Positions 43,809 to 54,776 of a DNA stretch of 64,000 bases are shown one piece after another. Position 1 is the stretch's first letter, and each line of letters opens with the position of its first letter. Where the stretch lies: contig VCCP01000002.1 in assembly GCA_005765155.1 (NCBI GenBank), forward strand, positions 1,798,001 to 1,862,000, in the 5' to 3' direction. The position numbers were made by a program, and so were the translations under genes. Under the pieces are notes generated by a model. The model saw only the letters and a list, made by a program, of their open reading frames with translations. It was not told where the DNA came from and did not search any database. Source of the DNA: Zelopaecilomyces penicillatus (Eukaryota; Ascomycota; Sordariomycetes; Hypocreales; Pseudodiploosporaceae).

Positions 43809-46286
43809 TTAACTAAACAAATCACCTTGTTTAAGCAATGCCACCTCGCCGCGCCTGGCAATAGCACCGTATTTATCCCGTTGTCGTTGTGCCTCAGCTT
43901 GCTCACGCAGTTTCTTCTTCCGTTCGTAGATTGCACGCACAGTTGACTTGATTTGCTCCTTGCCCTCGTCGTAGTTGGCACGAGCCAGCTTGACAACGCT
44001 ATCAATTTGCTCGGGTGTGTAAATAAAATTCCAGGTGCTCAGAAAGTCAGTAGTTCCAGGGGATATGTCCGGTATCTTGTCGTTGGAGAGGAAGGGAAGG
44101 TAGATGACCGTTAATCCGGCATCCGGCTCCATCAATTGCCACGTGTCGGAGCCACCAATGGCCTTGGAGGGCGGTGGGGGATCTGATGATCTTTCCTGAG
44201 TTGATCCTACCCAGACGGTGCAGTAGCCAAGATCACCCGCTGTCTTATCTCCTGGTTCAAATTTGGTCTCACTGTCAGGCTTGTCATGCTCCGCATCTCC
44301 ACCATTTTTGTCAGCTGCCTTGCGTAGCGACTCCTGATGAGCTTTAGCCTCCTGAACCTTCATCTCTGCGTCGCGCACCGATTCAGCCTGCGCATCGTCC
44401 AATTGTTTGGTTGTCTGACTAATGGGCTCTCCCGACTTTGGCCATCCGATTCCCACGGGCCACCCCTTAATGCCTCGTTGGCGGGCATAGCCGTCAGCAA
44501 CAGAAAGCCAATCATCCGTTTTGATGTCCGCTGAAGCGTCAAATGCGACTAGAACGTCCACATCTCTGCCAGGCCGAAGTAGGGGATAAATAGGGAGGTT
44601 GTTGGACATTCCCGCATCCATCAGCTGAATATACTCCTGCTCCAGAACGCTATCTGGTGTTGTTTTGGCAAGCTTTCCATACATTTGGTATGTAAAATTT
44701 GGAATTGTAGCAGGATCAATAGGATGCACTTTACGTAGATCATCGTCCCGGCCTGATACCATATTATCAACTGTATCAAACCCTGTTATTGTTTTTATAA
44801 TGGGCCTGATTTCCCGGTAATAATGACTGAGCGTAGCGCAGAATGCGCTTCCAAAAATGCCCATCAGAAGAGGTGTTCTGATCTCGGGCAAGTGGAATCC
44901 GTCTTCGGGAGGGACATCTTTACCGTCTTTAAACTTGCGTCCTAGAGACCAGGTCGGGATCCCTGCTCCGAATTCTTCACAGAAAACTTCATAGGGCGTG
45001 ATTTCAAACCATTGGAAATAAGCCTCCTTGGAAACTTCTCGCTTTGATTGGTACGGTATTGTCATTTGCTCCTCACTGTCGGCTTGCTCTGCATTGGGGA
45101 TCTCGTGACGAACAGCCGTGTATATAGGCATCGGCAATTGACCATGTTTCATGTGCGCACGTTGGCTTGATATTTTAAAGTCCCGGGAATCGACACCTAA
45201 TTCTCCTCTAGGCACGAGGAATCTGGCCCCTAGAAGAAGTCCATATATGTCGACAAGTCCAAAGTCAGCTTTTGAATCACCCCTGAGCTTTTCTACCAAA
45301 CCACTCAACAAATACTTGCTGGTGGGCAAGGATACTAAAGACTCAAATGCAACTGGAGGATATGCAATGTGAGTTGAGGCTCGAGACTTTAGGTGACTTA
45401 ATAGCCCCCCAAGACTACCTTTGGAAAAGGAGCCTAAATATAGCATTTGTAACCAGCATGAGCCGCTAACACCTGCCGTATATGTGACACAATCGAACAA
45501 CCCGTCCGCTTCGGTGGCAAGAAGCGACCCAGTGCCAGCTATCAGTGCTCGAAGACCGCCTCCTGACCCACACACAGCGATAGTCGGTACATCATCAGGA
45601 TGGACATCATTCTCTTCAAGCCCGAGATAGGCTGCAATGGCTGACCTGGTTGCCACTCGTCGTCTTTTCAGATACGCCTTTTCCTCATCACAGAGTTCTG
45701 TAGAGACCCTAACATAGGCAGAGTACCGAATCTCAGGGTTAACAAAAGGGTCATGAGCCTCTTGCCAGATTTCATCCGCCAGGGAGCCTTCTGCCACAGA
45801 TAGCTCTTGCTGAAGCTTTTTCACATATACAGGGATGAGTTTGGACCAGTCTGGAAGAATGGAGTCAACAATCTTATCGGAGAAAGCGACCCATTCCATA
45901 TCGGTAATTACACTTAGTCGCTCGAACTGGCTGGTGAAGTAACTCCATGAAGTCTCCTCCGTGCTCTCATCCTCAGTAATGAGTCGATCAGTGGGCACTT
46001 GATGGCTTGATTCGGATCCCTGCCGCCTCTTTTTGTCGACATGGGAGCTAGATAGCTGGGCGAAGTCCTCTGTGGGATAAAGCCACCACGTAAACAAGCC
46101 ACCAGTGAAGAGGGTGACAGGCCAAGCCGAGCCCTTTCGAACCCCGGCGACATGCTTTGTCGTCTTTGTAAACAATTGATGTCTGCGCTGTAATGGAAGT
46201 AAGGACCTTGATCGCCATGGCGTCCTCAGATTGGCGGCACGGTGGGTTGCAAGCCTCCCTAACAAATTATTACCGCGACGCATCAT
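43809..46286 (-). CDS. Cytosolic-type phospholipase A2 (PlaA-like) with mitochondrial-type N-terminus
   Basis: Group IV-like phospholipase A2/lysophospholipase of about 825 residues in one exon. The catalytic dyad is present: GVSGSCW with Ser274, and DAGMSNNLP with Asp557; the oxyanion motif GSGGGLRA precedes the serine. No C2 domain is visible. I take the first ATG (MMRRGNNLLGRLATHRAA). The next ~45 residues are rich in Arg, Ser and Leu and lack acids, then a short hydrophobic segment (AWPVTLFTGGLFTWWLYP) follows. This looks like a mitochondrial presequence plus inner-membrane or intermembrane-space sorting signal rather than a cytosolic N-terminus. A long charged linker around residues 640-700 (AQAESVRDAEMKVQEAKAHQ) may be coiled coil. 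It is divergent from La and converges with mL44. Confidence 0.9.
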   Translation of the reverse strand: MMRRGNNLLGRLATHRAANLRTPWRSRSLLPLQRRHQLFTKTTKHVAGVRKGSAWPVTLFTGGLFTWWLYPTEDFAQLSSSHVDKKRRQGSESSHQVPTDRLITEDESTEETSWSYFTSQFERLSVITDMEWVAFSDKIVDSILPDWSKLIPVYVKKLQQELSVAEGSLADEIWQEAHDPFVNPEIRYSAYVRVSTELCDEEKAYLKRRRVATRSAIAAYLGLEENDVHPDDVPTIAVCGSGGGLRALIAGTGSLLATEADGLFDCVTYTAGVSGSCWLQMLYLGSFSKGSLGGLLSHLKSRASTHIAYPPVAFESLVSLPTSKYLLSGLVEKLRGDSKADFGLVDIYGLLLGARFLVPRGELGVDSRDFKISSQRAHMKHGQLPMPIYTAVRHEIPNAEQADSEEQMTIPYQSKREVSKEAYFQWFEITPYEVFCEEFGAGIPTWSLGRKFKDGKDVPPEDGFHLPEIRTPLLMGIFGSAFCATLSHYYREIRPIIKTITGFDTVDNMVSGRDDDLRKVHPIDPATIPNFTYQMYGKLAKTTPDSVLEQEYIQLMDAGMSNNLPIYPLLRPGRDVDVLVAFDASADIKTDDWLSVADGYARQRGIKGWPVGIGWPKSGEPISQTTKQLDDAQAESVRDAEMKVQEAKAHQESLRKAADKNGGDAEHDKPDSETKFEPGDKTAGDLGYCTVWVGSTQERSSDPPPPSKAIGGSDTWQLMEPDAGLTVIYLPFLSNDKIPDISPGTTDFLSTWNFIYTPEQIDSVVKLARANYDEGKEQIKSTVRAIYERKKKLREQAEAQRQRDKYGAIARRGEVALLKQGDLFS

Positions 46287-47189
46287 GGTGAAGCGCCTGA
46301 GTCCGAACCGACAACGCTCCGCGGTTATGCTCTGAACAGCTGAAGGCAAACGACTGTACGCATTGACTACTGGTCATTGCATTGAGTTGATGTGTACAGT
46401 GAGACAAGGCTGAGAGAGGATTTGCACGAGGGGGAGAAAAAGCAGATGAGTTGTGTTTGAATTGAGGATTTCTACCTATGATCTGATTTGCCTGCCAGGC
46501 ACCAAAAACAGGGAAGCTCCGGTACTGTTGATGAATTATTATAGAGCTAGCACTGAAGCTGGCGCTAAAATCAAGGCACGGGCTAGGTGGGGTGGTCATT
46601 ATTACTACACGGTACGGAGTACGGTGGTGTAAGTAATATCTACAGTGGCTGTCCTGGCTCTATACCCACTGTAACAAGCCCGGCACTGTTCATCACATCC
46701 ATGAATAGATAACTTTTCGCCCCACACATCGTAGGTAGTACTGAGGTGGGCAAGGTGGGGTTGCAGTCTCGAAACAGGCGGGCGGTGAGGGCGCAACCAG
46801 ATTTTCTGCGCGCCTGCGCCTTTTCATCGCGGCAGAAAGCCTGAGTCTCTTGCCAGCCTTTTTTTTTCTTACTACACCTGCCAGCCCATTGAGTCCAAAC
46901 AAACCTGCCATCAGCCTTCCCCTCATTCTCTGGTTCAGCTCTTGTACCTCTACGCGCGCGATTCTCTCATACTCAAAGGTAAGCTTGGACAATCCTTCAA
47001 TCACAAGTTCCTCTCGGCGATCTATGTATTTAGCTCTGCAACCCCCACCACTACCCACGAGCAATCGAACAGTCACTCACCTTCGTTGAGTCATAGGGAC
47101 CTCGGCACTATAAACATTATAGTCGCAGGACCCGTGCGCAGTCACCTCCATTCACTCTTCACCACACTCACCACCCTTGTGCCGCCAAC
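46287..47189. promoter_or_regulatory. Divergent promoter region between phospholipase A2 and La
   Basis: About 900 bp between divergent start codons. A short direct duplication, TACGG(A/T)..TACGG, occurs at 46610-46625. Pyrimidine-rich DNA at 46900-47180 is probably the La leader. No further gene seen. Confidence 0.5.
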
Positions 47190-48503
47190 ATGAGCGATAT
47201 CGACGCTGCGGTTAAACCCGCTGAAGCTTCCCAGCCCCAGCCCACCGAGGACAAGCCCATCGAACAACCTACTGTCGCCGATGCCAATGATGTAGCTGAG
47301 GTGAAGGAAGTGGAAACCAAGGCAGAGGTAGCCAATGACAGCAATGCGCTGCTCAAGACCACCGCCAAGATCGACTACGAAAATCACAAGAATAATCGCA
47401 AATTTGACCCCTCAGTTCGCGATGTTACCGATGACCCGGATGCCATTCGCAAACAGGTAATAGCGCTTGTATCCGTAAAATCCATATCCCTGTACTTACA
47501 CCTTCCTTTGAATAGGTCGAGTTCTATTTTGGCGATTGGAACTATGCTCAGGACAAGTTCATGTGGGAAACATGCGGCGGAACGGAGAACAAGGCAATGC
47601 CCATTCAGAAGATCCATTCTTTCAAGCGCATGCAAACCTTCCAGCCATACAGTGCTGTCGTGGCAGCTCTGAGAGACAGCAAAACTCTTGAAGTGTCAGG
47701 AGAAGAAGGTGAGGAGTGTGTCAAGCGCAGGGTTCCTTACAAGCCTATGGCCGCTTCCAAGGCAAAGTCTGAGGCTGCTACTGTCTATGTTAAGGGTTTT
47801 GGTGACGAGAGCCCTGATACACAGTTTGATCTGGAGAGCTTCTTCGCAAAGTTCGGCGAGGTCAAGGGTATCAAGCTTCGTCGCACAAACGAGAACCTCT
47901 TCAAGGGCTCAGTATTCGTCACATTTGCGGACGAGGAGATGTCTAAAAAGTTCATTGCTTTGGATCCGGCGCCCAAATGGAAGGAGCATGATTTGAAGAT
48001 CATGTCAAAGCACGAATACTGCGAGGAAAAGAGCCAGCTCATCCGTCAAGGCAAACTGGCACCAAATACCACCAGCACAAGGAAATTCTATGAGGGTAAG
48101 GATACCGGCGGCAAGGGCTCCCGCGGTCGTGATAGCAAAGGAAACCAAGGTTCTCGCGACTCTGACGACTGGAAGAAGCGACGAGAGAATGACCAGAAAA
48201 ATGGTTTCTCTCGGGGAGGCGGTCGTGGTCGTGGAGGTCGGGGTCGTGGTGGCCGAGGTGGACGCGGCGGTCGTGGTGGACGTGACGGTGACAGGGGTCG
48301 CGATTCTACCAGAGAGAACGGGAAAGGGGGAGAAGCAAACACTGAGTAAGTGCTGATGGCTTTGAGATTTGAATACCTGACTACTTGCTAACACTCTCTG
48401 TAGGGAAGCACCTAACACATCGAATGGCAAGCGGTCGCGTGATGATGACGGCGCTGCGACTGGTGAGCCGGCGACGAAAAAGGTGGATACCAAGACCGAG
48501 TAG
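47190..48503 (+). CDS. LHP1: La protein homologue (Lhp1/Sla1), RNA polymerase III transcript chaperone
   Basis: Nuclear RNA chaperone that binds the 3' UUU-OH of new RNA polymerase III transcripts, including pre-tRNAs. Three exons: 47190..47456, 47516..48345 and 48404..48503, about 398 residues. After an acidic N-terminus the La motif spans about residues 75-165 (KQVEFYFGDWNYAQDKFMW; IHSFKRMQTFQ; RDSKTLEVSGE). An RRM follows at about 195-275 (ATVYVKGFGDE; GEVKGIKLRRTNENLFKGSVFVTF). The C-terminal part is an RGG-rich tail (about residues 325-350) and ends in a basic stretch NGKRSRDDD and KKVDTKTE, a likely nuclear localisation signal. Introns are GTAATA/ATAG and GTAAGT/GTAG with matching phases. 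Confidence 0.94.
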
Positions 48504-49092
48504 CGTGCTTTTGCTGAGGGAAACAAAGAATTGTAGGACTTTGGGGAAACGCATGAGAGTGATGCGAGGTCTAAACCATCACAGGGACGAGGAGCAAATC
48601 ATTCACACAGGATTCATGGGATCGATATCGGACGTTCTCGATCAAGGTTGTTTGCTTGTTTTGTGCTGTTAAATACATTACCGTGACTAGGTAGCCACAT
48701 GTTCAAATTGCATTGCCCGTTCAAACTATTAAGACGCCGTTGAGCTGATGCGAAAGCGTTGCCCTTTTTTAAACAAGCCAAGTGCATACAAAATGACTGG
48801 CTTGACTGTTTGCCTTGGTTAATAGCATAGAGGCTGTGATACAAACTTGGAGGTTTTGGTCCCGGCGCCGGATCGGCAAGGATAGTGCGGGATTCTCGCC
48901 GATCTACCGACTGGGGTGGACTAGGTATAGGATGATCACTTCCTGGAAAGGAGTTTACTCAGGTGTCGTTCGGCTTGCCCACTCATTTTCTCTTTATTTC
49001 TGTAGGTTCGTTTGAATGTTCTAGGACTATTTCCTTTATTTATTTTTATATCCCATTGTTTTCTCATTGTTGCTGTGTTGGAAGTTATTACC
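48504..49092. other. Intergenic, La 3' end to MFS promoter
   Basis: About 590 bp, no gene seen. The MFS frame is open upstream of its ATG but without an initiation codon. Confidence 0.5.
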
Positions 49093-50899
49093 ATGATAAT
49101 AGATGTTTCCACCTTCAAGAGCCGGGTATCAAACGACTCTACTCGTGGGTTCCCGCGATCTTCAGAGTCTCTCGACAACCAACCGCCTTCCAACTCTACT
49201 GAAGACAAATATGAAGGTCAGGCAAGGTTATCAGACTTAGATTCTAGCCACCAAAGTCTGGCATTATCCCAGCCGCCCATATATGAGCGCTGCTCTGAGC
49301 CTCCCCCCACTGATACAGCCAGAGGTCTTGCATGGACTGTGTCAGAGGTGAGGGACGAAGTCCCGAATCAGAGAGATGCGGAGTTTGGGGCAGACGACCT
49401 TGAAAGTGAGGAGCTGCCGAACCCCGAGGACCCGAATTTGGTGCAGTGGGATGGCATGGATGATCCGCAGAATCCTAAATGCTGGCCCAACAGGAGGAAG
49501 TGGGCTGCTGTCATAATTGGTATGTTGGAATCTTGTGTGTTTGGGCGAATGACAAGTATTAAGAAATGGGTTTTCAACAGTATCCTTTTTCACACTCATC
49601 TCTCCCGTGGCATCCTCCATGGTCGCTCCAGGACTTACAGCTATTGGCCGAGATCTCCACATTGATAGTGAATTGGAGCAAGCTCTCGTGCTCTCCATTT
49701 TTGTCGCTGCCTATGCACTTGGCCCGCTCATCTGGGGCCCCTTGTCTGAACTGTACGGCCGTGTCATCATCCTCCAGATTTCCAACTTATGGTTCCTCCT
49801 CTTTAATTTGGGATGTGGTCTTGCCCAACAAAAGAACCAGATGTTTGCCTTTAGGTTTCTTGCTGGCATTGGGGGCTCAGCGCCCATGGCTGTTGGCGGT
49901 GCTGTCTTAGGTGACCTCTTTTCCGCCGAGGAACGAGGGAAGGCTATGAGCGTGTATTCGCTGACGCCGCTGCTTGGACCGGCCATTGGACCCATTGCTG
50001 GTGGGTGGATTGCTGAGCGGACGAGCTGGCGCTGGGTCTTTTATAGCACGACTATTGCATGTGGTCTCATCCAAGCGGCTGGAATGCTCTTTCTGCAGGA
50101 GACATATGCGCCGGCGCTGCTGCACCTCAAGAAGAAGCGACTCATCAAACAGACGGGCAATGAGAAGCTCTACACTGAATTCGACCAGCCCGACCGCACT
50201 CTATCGCAGCTACTAGTCGTTGCCTTGACACGGCCCTTTCGTATGCTTGTCACTCAGCCCATAGTCCAGGTCATGTCGGTTTACATGATGTATCTGTACG
50301 GACTCACGTATTTGGTGCTTTCCACATTCCCAAAGCTCTGGGCCATTGAGTATCACCAGTCGACTGGTATTCAGGGTCTGAATTACCTGTCCCTAGGCCT
50401 GGGCTACTTTCTCGGCGCCCAAGTTTGTGCTCCATTGCAGGACCGCATCTATGCTGCTCTGAAGCGTCGCTACGCCCCTGATGGCGGACCGGGCCGGCCT
50501 GAGTTTCGGGTTCCCCTGATGATCCCCAGCGCTGTTCTGCTCCCTGCTGGTCTGCTCATCTATGCGTGGACGGCTGAGAAGCACACCCATTGGATCGGGC
50601 CTAATATCGGCGCAACAATACTAGGCACGGCTACCATCATCAGTTTCCAATGCCTACAGGGGTATGCTGTGGATTCTTACACGCGGTATGCTGCCAGCGC
50701 TGTCGGCGCCATGACAGTGCTTCGTAGCCTGGCCGGGTTCGGATTTCCCCTATTCGCACCAGCCATGTATGCAAGGCTTGGCTACGGCATAGGAGGAACA
50801 GTGTTGGCTGCGTGTGCGGTGGCCGTTGGCTGGCCGAGTCCGGTATTTTTGTGGTTGTATGGACCGAGGCTGAGGACAAAGAGCAAATTCATATCGTAG
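49093..50899 (+). CDS. MFS transporter, DHA1-type drug/polyamine:H+ antiporter
   Basis: Plasma-membrane major facilitator of about 581 residues. Two exons, 49093..49519 and 49581..50899, with GTATGT/ACAG borders. The first ~135 residues are a hydrophilic cytosolic tail (from MIIDVSTFKSRVSNDST to NPKCWPNRRKW); twelve membrane helices follow. Family signatures: VSFFTLISPVASSMVAPG in helix 1, GPLSELYGRVIIL as the loop 2-3 motif, RFLAGIGGSAPMAVGGAVLGD and LGPAIGPIAGGWIAERTSWRW (the antiporter motif C region). These place it with fungal DHA1 drug/polyamine antiporters. The substrate cannot be told from sequence. I start at the ATG at 49093; the frame upstream reads hydrophobic residues but has no ATG. 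It converges with inositol monophosphatase. Confidence 0.88.
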
Positions 50900-51037
50900 C
50901 AGAGAATGCTTTGGTTGGATGATAGTCCATATGCATTTGTCATGGTCATATGTAGGCCGAACCCGATAAAAAACTGCGACATGTAACATTGAACTGCCAT
51001 GCTCCATGCTAGTGACGGTATGCTTTGTCAAGTGGCA

Positions 51038-52162
51038 TCAAACTGAATAGTCCATCTTTCGGTCTCCCATGATATCCCATAACTCCTTGACTAGCTCTTT
51101 CTGCCCACTTGGAGCTCCCCTGACAGCGAGATACAGCCTTGACTCCAGCTCTGGGTTCCATTCGCCGGGATTACCACTGGCCATGATGCCCCCTGCCTCC
51201 CTGAGGATACACCAACCTGCACAAACATCCCAGGCCCAACAGCCGCCCTCCCAGTACACATCCATCTGACCCGCTGCTACCGCCGCCAAATTGAGAGCTG
51301 CGGAGCCAAGAGAGCGCAGGGAGTGAACCATTGCCCCGCCTATTTCTGTGCTGCCGGCCAGCTTCTTGAATACATCTGTCTTGAGCTCATAGTTTGGGCC
51401 GTCGCGTCCAGACCCCCACTCCACGGCAACAAGCGCTGTCCCAAGGCCCTCGAGGGGACGAGGGGACGACGCCAGTGGTAGCTTCTGCGGTGTGGTACCC
51501 TTGATGCGTGTCATGTAAGAGCCTTGACCCTTGATGCCAGTGAAAAGGAGATCTTGCCATGGGTTATAAATGACGCCTACGGCCGGATCGCGGTCCACGG
51601 CGAGTCCTAGAGAGATGCAGGCGTTGGGGAATGAATGGATAAAGTTTGTGGTACCTGTGAGATTGGGTACGGTGTTGACCAAACAGTTAGCCCAAACATG
51701 TGTGCTTTCACTGCTTTGAGTTTGATATGAACGGGCTTACCGTCAATGGGATCCACAATAAAGGTAGGCTCAGGTCCAACTCTCATGCCAGGCTTGTAAG
51801 TCTCCTCGCCCATGAAGGAGAATTCTGGAAAGGCTTGGGAGAGACGAGCGGAAACCATTCTTTCGACACCCTGATCTGTCTCGGTGACAATATCCACAGC
51901 TGCAGGCTCATATTAGTTAGACATAGCCAGCAAATGTTCCAGGACACGACATGGAATTTTGGGTGACGCTTTTCTGCGCTATCCATTGTCATTCCCAGAT
52001 CTCTAGAGCGACATTGGATTTCAAAGGACATCAAATATACGCACAATTGAGCTTGGTGCCAGTTCCAATATCTGCTGGGTTGGCTGCGAGGATCATTTGG
52101 CCAGCCTCGTAGGCTATCCGTACCATCTCATCTTGGACGGCCTGGAAATTGACGCTAGCCAT
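51038..52162 (-). CDS. Inositol monophosphatase family protein
   Basis: Mg2+-dependent, lithium-sensitive-type phosphatase releasing myo-inositol from inositol monophosphate (possibly quinic-acid cluster-like QutG activity). Three exons: 52162..52045, 51899..51741 and 51654..51038, about 297 residues, typical for the family. Metal-binding motifs are intact: FMGEETYKPG near residue 75, the split motif DPIDG/TTNF at the second intron, and WDVCAGWCILREAGG near residue 230. VDIVTETDQGVE is the usual early motif. The first donor is GTGCGT, chosen because it restores the conserved KLNSVDIVTETD. Start MASVNFQAVQDEM. No targeting signal. It converges with the MFS gene only about 140 bp away. Confidence 0.93.
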
Positions 52163-52750
52163 ATTTGCGAACGAAAGAAAGAGGCCGATCAACGGCTTCT
52201 CAGAACAACTTCTGCTGCCGCTTGTTACTGTGTTGGGCAAATTATCTTGGAAATGGGCGTTGAAGAAGAACTGCTGCGTAAATAAAAAGGGGAGCTGATG
52301 TGTGAGGGGCAGCATCAGAGTTGAATGAGACCTGGCACTGACCTTGGAGGAACAGATTCACTATAGTGGTACTAGCGAGGGTCCGTTCTTAAAGCACCAA
52401 TGACGCCAACTCGCATATCACCATCACCAACGACATGGATCGGCAATCAACAGCCCAGCACGCGAAATTCTGCTCTGTTGCTAAATATCAAGAGTAAACA
52501 AAGAGCCCTTAATTGACATTCCTTTGATGCCCGTGCCATTGCTCCGAATCCCCACAGACGGCATTTTATTGCCACAAAGAATCCTAATACATGTGCGCCT
52601 AAGACCTAGTATCATACAATCAAAAGAACTCCATATTCGTAAGCTGCCTTGCCAGTCTGTCATGAATCGCATGTCGATATTGGCGACTAAGAAAGCTCCC
52701 TTGCCCCCATCAAATACCGCCAACCATAGTAACATGCACCACAGAGGTCG
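52163..52750. other. Intergenic, inositol monophosphatase promoter and 3' end of the small membrane-protein gene
   Basis: About 590 bp with no supportable gene. Confidence 0.5.
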
Positions 52751-53684
52751 TCATGACATATTTTCCCTGAAAACTGATCTCCGCTCACCAAGGCTGCTGC
52801 CCGCGCTGCCTGGCCGCTCAGTTGTTGTTGGTTTATATCCCGCAGACGCCGATGCTGTTACGGAACGAGGGCTAATACCTCTTAAGCTCACCTCACCATC
52901 GTCATCAAAGGGGTTTTCCCGCCCTGCAGCTGCAGCATCAGTGACCCGGTGAGGTTGCCGTCCGCGTTCCACGTCGTCGTAGTCTGTAACCATGGCTGGG
53001 TTTCCGCCTAGCCGCGCGGTGTAGCCTCCGCTGCCTTGATATTCAGTACCGCCCCCCCTGCTCAACTCTTGCTCCTCGTAGTATCCATATCCATCTGCCT
53101 CATGCCCAACCCTAGCATCCCACGCCTCATCCGGATCAAGAGGGCCAAATCCACGATTTCCCCGAGCTCCAGCACCCGATTGGAGCGGCTGCTCATATGC
53201 CCCTGCGGCGGAACGATTATTGCGATTTTTGAATTTGCGTACTTGATCATTGAACCAGCCAACTACTCCGCCTGGCGCTGGCTGTGGTGGCCCGTAGGGG
53301 CTGGAGGATTTGCTCCATGGAAGGTAGGACGATAGGGTCGGTGGTGGCAGCTAGAATATCTCATGCGTCAGCAAAAATCAACACTAAACACTCAACACCA
53401 CAATACCCCCATTGAATCGTCCCTCATGCCCGATGTGTTTCGCCCCTGTTTCGCATATGAAGGATCAAGTCAATCCCTCGCCAGGCACCTATCCACCAAA
53501 TTGAAGACGGAAACCCAAGGCTACAACGATGATGGGCGGCGCGCAGAATGATGATAGAAGTGCGATGGACGAAACTCACCCCAAGTCGTCGGGCGCGTAG
53601 CTGAGTAAAGGCTGCCCATCCGATGGCAGCCACGAGGACCAAAACCACAATGGCGATAACAACCGCCGCGGCAGTCGACACCAT
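52751..53684 (-). CDS. Conserved fungal single-pass membrane protein of unknown function
   Basis: Two exons, 53684..53580 and 53350..52751, 234 residues. The first exon encodes almost only a membrane helix: MVSTAAAVVIAIVVLVLVAA, then a basic stop-transfer stretch QLRARRLG. The second exon is hydrophilic and Gly/Arg/Glu-rich, with PPPTLSSYLPWSKSSS, APGGVVGWFNDQVRKFKNRN and GFGPLDPDEAWDARVG, which have the look of conserved blocks. Homologues in related fungi are, as I recall, annotated only as hypothetical or acid-phosphatase-like, but there is no phosphatase motif here. Topology suggests a short lumenal or extracellular N-terminus and a cytosolic C-terminal tail. Function unknown. Confidence 0.78.
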
Positions 53685-53921
53685 TTGAATTGCGCTTTCT
53701 CTAGCTCAAGACTAGGTCGCAGACGTTGCAGGTGATGAAGGATATTCCGCGGTGGCCGGCAAACATCCGTGTTGGCCAGACTGGGGATGTAGGAGTAGGA
53801 GAGGGATTAGCTAGAAGGCTGTTTGGTCGCAGGGCTGTGGTAGCCTACTTGGTGACGACGAGTGCTGACGTCGAGGCACTAACGAGACGATACGACCTCC
53901 CAGGCAGGTAAGTGCCTATTG

Positions 53922-54420
53922 TACTGAGGGACTAGTACCTAAGGTAGCCAATATAACAAACGAAGTACAGATACTACTAAGGTGTAAATAATACTGCTAT
54001 TAATACACTCCCATACCTTATCTTATGAAGAATGTGGGGCCAATACGGTGTTCTTACCTATAGTAGGTAGGTATCTAGGTACGTCAGTACCTCTCCGTAC
54101 CATCAGACGTCTACTAAGGTACCTAGGTAAGGTAGGTACTAAGCAATACCTAGCAGGCGGAGGGTGTTTCTGGTAAGAATTTTCTGGCTGGCAAGGCCTC
54201 ATGCAATGTCACAAAAAGGTTACCAGGCTCTTAAAAATGGGTTTATGACATTGCTTGAGGCCTTATCAGACTGGTAAGCCTTACAAGAAACCCCCTCCGG
54301 CCTGCTAGGTAGTTGATACAGCAATTAGCTTTGCATCGCAATTACCGTAGTATGTACTAATGTATCAGATTACGATGAGCGCACTCTACCTACCTTACTT
54401 AGGTACCTACCTACTCATTG
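53922..54420. repeat. TAGGTA/TACCTA-rich tract interrupted by the inverted-repeat element
   Basis: Words such as CTAAGGTAG, TAGGTAGGTATCTAGGTAC and AGGTACCTAGGTAAGGTAGG recur on both strands at 53922-54145 and again at 54385-54420. The MITE-like element sits between these blocks. Confidence 0.6.
54149..54309. mobile_element. MITE-like inverted-repeat element with TA target-site duplication
   Basis: Arms of about 63 bp, 54149-54211 and 54246-54309, are imperfect inverted repeats (roughly four of five positions match, with one single-base gap). The tips are CCTAGCAGG and CCTGCTAGG and both are flanked by TA, the usual target duplication of Tc1/mariner elements. The inner ends CAATGTCA/TGACATTG close on a ~34-bp loop. 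No ORF fits inside, so it is a non-autonomous miniature element. It could also form a hairpin RNA if transcribed. Confidence 0.75.
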
Positions 54421-54776
54421 GTAACAGTCAAGTTAGGACAACAAAATAGGTAAATTGCTGAAAAAGGCGCAATATCAAGGGTCTATTAGCCGAGGTGCCT
54501 GCTTTACAGCAGCTATCAGAAACTCAAACTCTTTTAGGACAAAGTCTGTGCAGACTGGTGAACAAAGTATTGTACATGTCCGTCTTGAGGCTGGATTCAT
54601 AGGTCCTTGGAATTTCATCATTTCAAACGCTCGCTCTACAAAACATTGTAGCTATGCCCACCCAATGCTAGCTTAACTTGGTATTATGCTCGCTAGTCCC
54701 CATTTCCATCCATCACCTGCCTCGCCACATGATCCTCGTCTACAAATCGTGCAACGGGAATATGGTGTTGCCTACT

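Larger units (their letters stand above)
53685..54776. other. Intergenic region with TAGGTA cluster and an inverted-repeat element
   Basis: About 1.1 kb containing the promoter of the small membrane protein, a dense TAGGTA/TACCTA tract (53922-54145 and 54385-54420) and, inserted inside that tract, a 161-bp inverted-repeat element. No coding sequence seen. Confidence 0.5.

Noticed and set aside
48005..48526. 173-codon antisense frame over the La gene
   Set aside because: It is the complement of the RGG-coding and C-terminal part of La, where G-rich DNA lacks antisense stops.
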